This document shows, in pieces, positions 5,227-8,293 of a stretch of DNA of 8,293 bases. The stretch comes from Nitrospirota bacterium (GTDB taxonomy: Bacteria; Nitrospirota; Thermodesulfovibrionia; Thermodesulfovibrionales; Dissulfurispiraceae): positions 1 through 8,293 of the forward strand of contig DUZI01000072.1 of the NCBI GenBank assembly GCA_013349595.1, given 5' to 3'. Both the position numbers and the translations under genes were made by a program. The number at the start of each line of letters is the position of its first letter. The stretch's first letter is position 1. The notes under the pieces were generated by a model. It saw only the letters and a program-made list of their open reading frames with translations. It did no database searches and was not told the DNA's origin.

Positions 5227-7317
5227 TTATTTAGGTTCAAAGATAATCCTTGCATCAAGTGCAAAGGCACCCCTGTTCATTACTACTAAAGGATTAATGT
5301 CAAGTTCCCTTATCTCAGGAAAGTCAGTAATAAGATTAGAAACCCTCTCTATACTATCAATCACTGCCTCAATATCTGCTGGTTTCTCTCCCCTTGCACC
5401 TTTTAGAAGGGCAATAGAGCGGATGTCATTTAACATTTCACTAGCCTCTTTACGCCCAACTGGGGCAATCCTAAAGGCTACATCTTTTAAAACTTCAACA
5501 TATATACCACCAAGTCCACACATTATCATGTGTCCAAAGGTCCTATCATAGCTAACTCCAAGTATGACTTCCTTGCCACCTTTTATCATTTCATAAATCA
5601 TTACACCTTCAATATAGGCATCAGGCATAAATCTAACCGCATTGGTAGTAATCTCTCTAAAGGCATCTTCAGCTACAAGGGCAGAGTTAATGTTTAGCTT
5701 GACACCTCCAACATCAGTCTTGTGCAATATATCAGGTGAGGATATTTTCATAACCACAGGGAATCCAATCCTTTCAGCAATTACACCTGCTTCTATGGCG
5801 CTTTGTGCCAAAGCCCTTTCTGGAAATGTAAAACCATAATTTGATAGTATCTTCATTGCTGGATCTTCACCTACCTCAATCCTACCTGCACTTAAAAGTT
5901 CATCAATTAGTGCCCTCGTTGCCTTTCTATTTGCATTGATAGTTTTTGGGGGTTCTTCATCAATAGCCTTCCAGTGGGTAAAATCACAGAGTTTCTTATA
6001 AGCATTGACAGCTATTTCAGGATAAGAGAATGAAGGAATGCCATGTTGCTTCATCTTCCTAACTGCATCACTAACCCTTTTCCCACCTACAAAGGAAGAA
6101 ATTATAGGTTTGTCAGTCTCATTTGAGGAATTTATTACAATTTCTGCAATATTATCAACATCAGTCATTGCCTGTGGGGTAAGAAGGACAAAAATACCGT
6201 CAACATTTGGATCAGTAATAGCCTTTTCTATGACAATCTTATACCTTTCTGAAGTAGCATCTCCAATAATATCAACGGGGTTGTAGAGAGAGGCATTTGA
6301 AGGGAGCAAATCAATAATTGCATTAATTGATTCCTTTGTCATCTGCGGAAGCTTTATCTTTAGTTTATCTGATGTATCTGCTGCAATTATTCCAGGACCG
6401 CCTGCATTGGTGATAATTAGGAGCCTATCACCTTTTGGTAATTTACCACCAGAAAAAGCCAAAGCAGTATCAAAGAGTTCTTGAATACCAGTTGCTCTCA
6501 TTACCCCTGTCTGTTTAAATGCAGCATTGAAGGCAGTTTCCGAGCCTGCAAGGGCGCCTGTATGAGACGATGCAGCCCTTGCTCCAGCCTCAGTGCCACC
6601 CGATTTGATGAGCACAACAGGTTTGACCTTTGTAGCTTTTTTTGCGACCTCCATAAATCTCCTGCCATCAACTACATCTTCAATATAGCCCAATATAATG
6701 TCTGTCTCATCATCAGTGATAAAATATTCAAGAAAATCAACCTCGTTCAAATCTGATTTGTTGCCAAGACTGATAAATTTTGAAAAGCCAAAATTATGCT
6801 CAAGTGCCCAATCCATTATTGCCACACCAAGCGCCCCAGACTGGGAAAAAAGGGCTGTTTTGCCTTTTGCAAGCATATCTGCGGCAAAGGATGCATTCAT
6901 ATTATTTGATGTATTGATTACACCAAGACAGTTAGGTCCCATTATCCTGATGCCATTTTCAGAGGCAATCTTAAGCATCTCCTGCTCCATCTTGACACCT
7001 TCGTGTCCAATCTCCTTAAAGCCTGCACTCAATACAACAACAGCCTTCACATTTGCCTTTGCACAATCCTTTATTGATGTAGTCACATGTTTAGCAGGTA
7101 TGGAGATGACAGCAAGGTCGACATCTTCTCCGATACTTGAAAGTGAAGGGTATGTTTTTACACCAAGAATTTCTGTAGCAGAAGGGTTGATGGGATAAAT
7201 AATACCTTCATATTTGTATTTAATCAAATTATTCAAAACAGCAAAGCCTACCTTCTTTGGTTCCCTTGAGGCGCCTACTACTGCCACAGATTTTGGATTG
7301 AATAGATAATTCAACAT
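5227..7317 (-). CDS. Acetate--CoA ligase (ADP-forming), fused alpha-beta subunits
   Basis: The 696-residue protein has the full ADP-forming acyl-CoA synthetase layout. A CoA-binding Rossmann domain (VAVVGASREPKKVGFAVL, 11-28) is followed by the succinyl-CoA-ligase-like domains (LFSQSGALG 156-164; AASSHTGALAG 248-258 with the phosphorylatable H252; NAGGPGIIAAD 304-314). An ATP-grasp domain from about 465 to the end contains VVMKISSPDILHKTDVGGVKL (521-541), with H532 as the second conserved histidine, and ELDINPLVV (671-679). The enzyme interconverts acyl-CoA, ADP and phosphate with acid, CoA and ATP, conserving energy by substrate-level phosphorylation, in the cytoplasm. The order alpha then beta and the length of about 700 match the fused bacterial form; related protein lysine acetyltransferases (Pat) carry an extra GNAT domain that is absent here. 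Substrate (acetate versus branched or aromatic acids) cannot be told from sequence. AAGGAG (7328-7333) precedes the ATG by 10 bases. It is the first gene of a leftward pair with the DRTGG protein. Confidence 0.92.
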   Translation of the reverse strand: MLNYLFNPKSVAVVGASREPKKVGFAVLNNLIKYKYEGIIYPINPSATEILGVKTYPSLSSIGEDVDLAVISIPAKHVTTSIKDCAKANVKAVVVLSAGFKEIGHEGVKMEQEMLKIASENGIRIMGPNCLGVINTSNNMNASFAADMLAKGKTALFSQSGALGVAIMDWALEHNFGFSKFISLGNKSDLNEVDFLEYFITDDETDIILGYIEDVVDGRRFMEVAKKATKVKPVVLIKSGGTEAGARAASSHTGALAGSETAFNAAFKQTGVMRATGIQELFDTALAFSGGKLPKGDRLLIITNAGGPGIIAADTSDKLKIKLPQMTKESINAIIDLLPSNASLYNPVDIIGDATSERYKIVIEKAITDPNVDGIFVLLTPQAMTDVDNIAEIVINSSNETDKPIISSFVGGKRVSDAVRKMKQHGIPSFSYPEIAVNAYKKLCDFTHWKAIDEEPPKTINANRKATRALIDELLSAGRIEVGEDPAMKILSNYGFTFPERALAQSAIEAGVIAERIGFPVVMKISSPDILHKTDVGGVKLNINSALVAEDAFREITTNAVRFMPDAYIEGVMIYEMIKGGKEVILGVSYDRTFGHMIMCGLGGIYVEVLKDVAFRIAPVGRKEASEMLNDIRSIALLKGARGEKPADIEAVIDSIERVSNLITDFPEIRELDINPLVVMNRGAFALDARIIFEPK

Positions 7318-7369
7318 CGTAAAGTCACTCCTTCTTGAAGAAATAAATTTTTAAATATTGACCCCTTAG

Positions 7370-7398
7370 AGTTTAACAGTTTAAAATTTAATGTTCAA
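7370..7398 (-). promoter_or_regulatory. Possible promoter of the acyl-CoA synthetase operon
   Basis: On the minus strand TTGAAC (7393-7398) and TAAACT (7370-7375) are separated by 17 bases, each matching four of six sigma-70 consensus positions. It lies 53 bp upstream of the start. Weak motif match in A/T-rich DNA. Confidence 0.3.
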
Positions 7399-7413
7399 TA
7401 GGACATAGTCCTA
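7399..7413. promoter_or_regulatory. Inverted repeat, candidate operator in divergent promoter region
   Basis: TAGGAC-ATA-GTCCTA is a perfect 6-bp-arm palindrome with a 3-base centre. It sits in the 125-bp region between the leftward acyl-CoA synthetase operon and the rightward haem protein gene, directly next to the putative -35 of the former and just upstream of TATAGA (7417-7422), a possible -10 of the latter. The position would suit a dimeric repressor or activator acting on both genes. The regulator is not identifiable. Confidence 0.4.
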
Positions 7414-7442
7414 ATTTATAGAATTAATTTGGAGGGTGTAAG

Positions 7443-7868
7443 ATGAAAAAGATTTTTGTCTTGATGGTGGCATTGATTTTTGGTCTCTTCGTAGTATCAG
7501 TTTCATATGCAGGTTGGGATAGTTGTAAGGGTTGTCATACTGATTCTGGAAAGCCAGGACCTTCAAAGGCAACTATGTTGAAAAAATTCAAGACCGTAGA
7601 TGAATTAGTAAAAGCAGCGAAGGATTCAAAAAATCCCATGATGGATAATTTCAAGAATGAAACCTTGTTAAAGGCAGCTGCAAAAGATATGAGATTAAAA
7701 GACGCAAAGGCTACAAAGAAAGAGGAACCAAAAAAAGATGTAAAATCTGAGGATAAGACAAAGAAAGAAGAACCTAAAAAAGATATGAAGTCTAATGAAC
7801 CCGCCAAAGAGGCAACACCAAAGACAGAAGAGCCAAAGAAGAAGAAAAAGGCTATTGAGGGTTGTTAA
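7443..7868 (+). CDS. Secreted mono-haem c-type protein with Lys/Glu-rich repeat tail
   Basis: The 141-residue precursor has a Sec signal peptide (MKK start, hydrophobic 4-19, likely cleavage after SYA at residue 23), followed at once by a single c-type haem attachment motif C28-K-G-C31-H32. Residues 44-85 are a short helical region (MLKKFKTVDELVKAAKDSKNPMM and onward) with several Met residues that could supply the sixth iron ligand. From residue 91 the chain is low-complexity: two 12-residue repeats TKKEEPKKD(V/M)KS (91-102 and 106-117, 15-residue period), then TEEPKKKKK (128-136) and a terminal AIEGC with a lone Cys141. The protein would be periplasmic, after haem attachment by a cytochrome c maturation system not seen here. 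It may be a small electron carrier or a haem domain of unknown role. GGAGGG (7431-7436) lies 6 bases before the ATG, and an intrinsic terminator follows, so it is probably a single-gene transcript. Confidence 0.82.
   Translation: MKKIFVLMVALIFGLFVVSVSYAGWDSCKGCHTDSGKPGPSKATMLKKFKTVDELVKAAKDSKNPMMDNFKNETLLKAAAKDMRLKDAKATKKEEPKKDVKSEDKTKKEEPKKDMKSNEPAKEATPKTEEPKKKKKAIEGC
7713..7793 (+). repeat. In-frame tandem repeat in the haem protein tail
   Basis: Two 36-bp units, 7713-7748 and 7758-7793, have a 45-bp period and encode TKKEEPKKDVKS and TKKEEPKKDMKS. The copies differ mainly at third codon positions, so the repeat is kept at protein level rather than being a fresh duplication. Confidence 0.75.
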
Positions 7869-7881
7869 TTAATAAATCATT

Positions 7882-7906
7882 GGGTATTAGCATACCCCCT
7901 TTTTTT
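7882..7906 (+). terminator. Intrinsic terminator after the haem protein gene
   Basis: GGGTAT (7882-7887), loop TAGC, ATACCC (7892-7897), then CC and seven T (7900-7906). It lies 13 bases after the stop codon and fits Rho-independent termination of the rightward transcript. Confidence 0.85.
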
Positions 7907-8036
7907 AAAAGAAAAACTTTTAACCAAAGAGGATAAGGCATATAAGTCAGTAAGCTCATCATATTTGTCTAAAGAGAGATTTTACACCTTCATAATACTT
8001 ACTTTTAAGAGGATGTAAGTTTTAATCTCCTTTTAA
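7907..8036. other. Non-coding stretch after the terminator
   Basis: I see no gene with a start codon and ribosome site. A frame open from 7869 to 8018 is only the read-through of the haem gene's stop codon and crosses the terminator. A small inverted repeat ACTTAC (7997-8002) / GTAAGT (8015-8020) is present, without a T-run. Confidence 0.4.
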
Positions 8037-8216
8037 AGGACGAAATGGGTTAAATACCTGCAATCTTATCTTTAAAGTAATCTTCTTAATGTCAATGCTC
8101 AATTCACATTGGCTTTAACTTATCATCTCATTGGTGATAAGAAGTCAGCCATTAATCAATACATAAGACTCAAGAGGATTGATAGTGTCAAGGCAGAAGA
8201 ACTCTCCTTAAAATAG
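8037..8216 (+). pseudogene. Remnant of a tetratricopeptide-repeat protein, C-terminal end
   Basis: One frame reads RTKWVKYLQSYL, a TAA at 8073-8075, then SNLLNVNAQFTLALTYHLIG and onward to a TAG at 8214-8216. The second part has the TPR spacing (L-A-L-x-Y ... GD-x-x-SAI-x-x-Y-x-x-LK-x-ID) and the usual final 'AEEL' helix seen after the last repeat of many TPR proteins. The first part fits the second helix of the preceding repeat, and the stop falls where a Lys codon (AAA to TAA) would be expected, as in 'YLKSN'. No start codon or upstream repeats are found in any frame back to the terminator, so the 5' part is lost or unrecognisable. Confidence 0.55.
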
Positions 8217-8293
8217 CGATAGTAAGGGCTGTTTCAGGATTTTTATAATCGACAAATTTTATTTATAATTTTGATTTATACATTTAAAACAAT
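8217..8293. other. A/T-rich window end
   Basis: No gene is seen. TATAAT occurs at 8244-8249 and 8264-8269, which could be -10 elements for a gene beyond the window, but no matching -35 at the right distance was found. Confidence 0.25.

Noticed and set aside
7869..8018. Open frame continuing in phase after the haem protein stop codon
   Set aside because: It has no start codon with a ribosome site, crosses a strong intrinsic terminator and shows no recognisable domain.
8119..8141. Hairpin CTTATCA / TGATAAG as a terminator or regulatory element
   Set aside because: No T-run follows, and it lies inside the TPR-like coding remnant, where it is explained by the codons.

Overview
The window is A+T-rich and bacterial, with good Shine-Dalgarno sites (GGAGG-type) before most genes. 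Three things suggest a Gram-negative anaerobe or facultative anaerobe: a secreted CXXCH haem-binding protein, a fused ADP-forming acyl-CoA synthetase paired with a DRTGG-domain protein, and inner-membrane proteins with periplasmic domains. A Nitrospirota (Thermodesulfovibrio-like) or low-GC deltaproteobacterial origin would fit, but this is a guess from gene content; no phylogenetic marker is present.

Left block (52-3712): three rightward genes encode an HDOD signalling-type protein, a small Ig-like beta-sandwich protein and a long coiled-coil protein with one membrane helix and an extracytoplasmic C-terminal domain. The last one meets, tail to tail with an 11-bp overlap, a leftward gene for a membrane-anchored protein with an N-terminal zinc ribbon and a C-terminal FGE-sulfatase (SUMF1-type) domain. 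None of the four has an obvious metabolic role; together they look like a signalling or envelope module.

Middle (3713-4118): 406 bp without a credible protein gene, but with the most striking signal of the window. A compact, relatively G+C-rich segment at 3822-4029 folds as a nested RNA. It is closed by an 18-position terminal helix (17 paired) and contains a second long-range helix and two perfect local hairpins. G-U pairs favour the plus strand as the transcribed strand. Size, architecture and some sequence stretches recall the HEARO/IscB omegaRNA class, here without any nuclease gene. Two short ORFs across it are shadows of the RNA.

Right block (4119-7868): a leftward pair, ADP-forming acyl-CoA synthetase followed 46 bp later by the DRTGG/P-loop protein, probably one operon for acetate or other acyl-CoA energy conservation. 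Divergent from it is a small secreted mono-haem protein with a Lys/Glu-rich repeat tail and its own intrinsic terminator. The 125-bp divergent intergenic region carries a clean 6-bp-arm inverted repeat that could be an operator.

Right end (7907-8293): no intact gene. At 8037-8216 one frame, interrupted by a single stop, reads as the C-terminal end of a tetratricopeptide-repeat protein, so it is a gene remnant.
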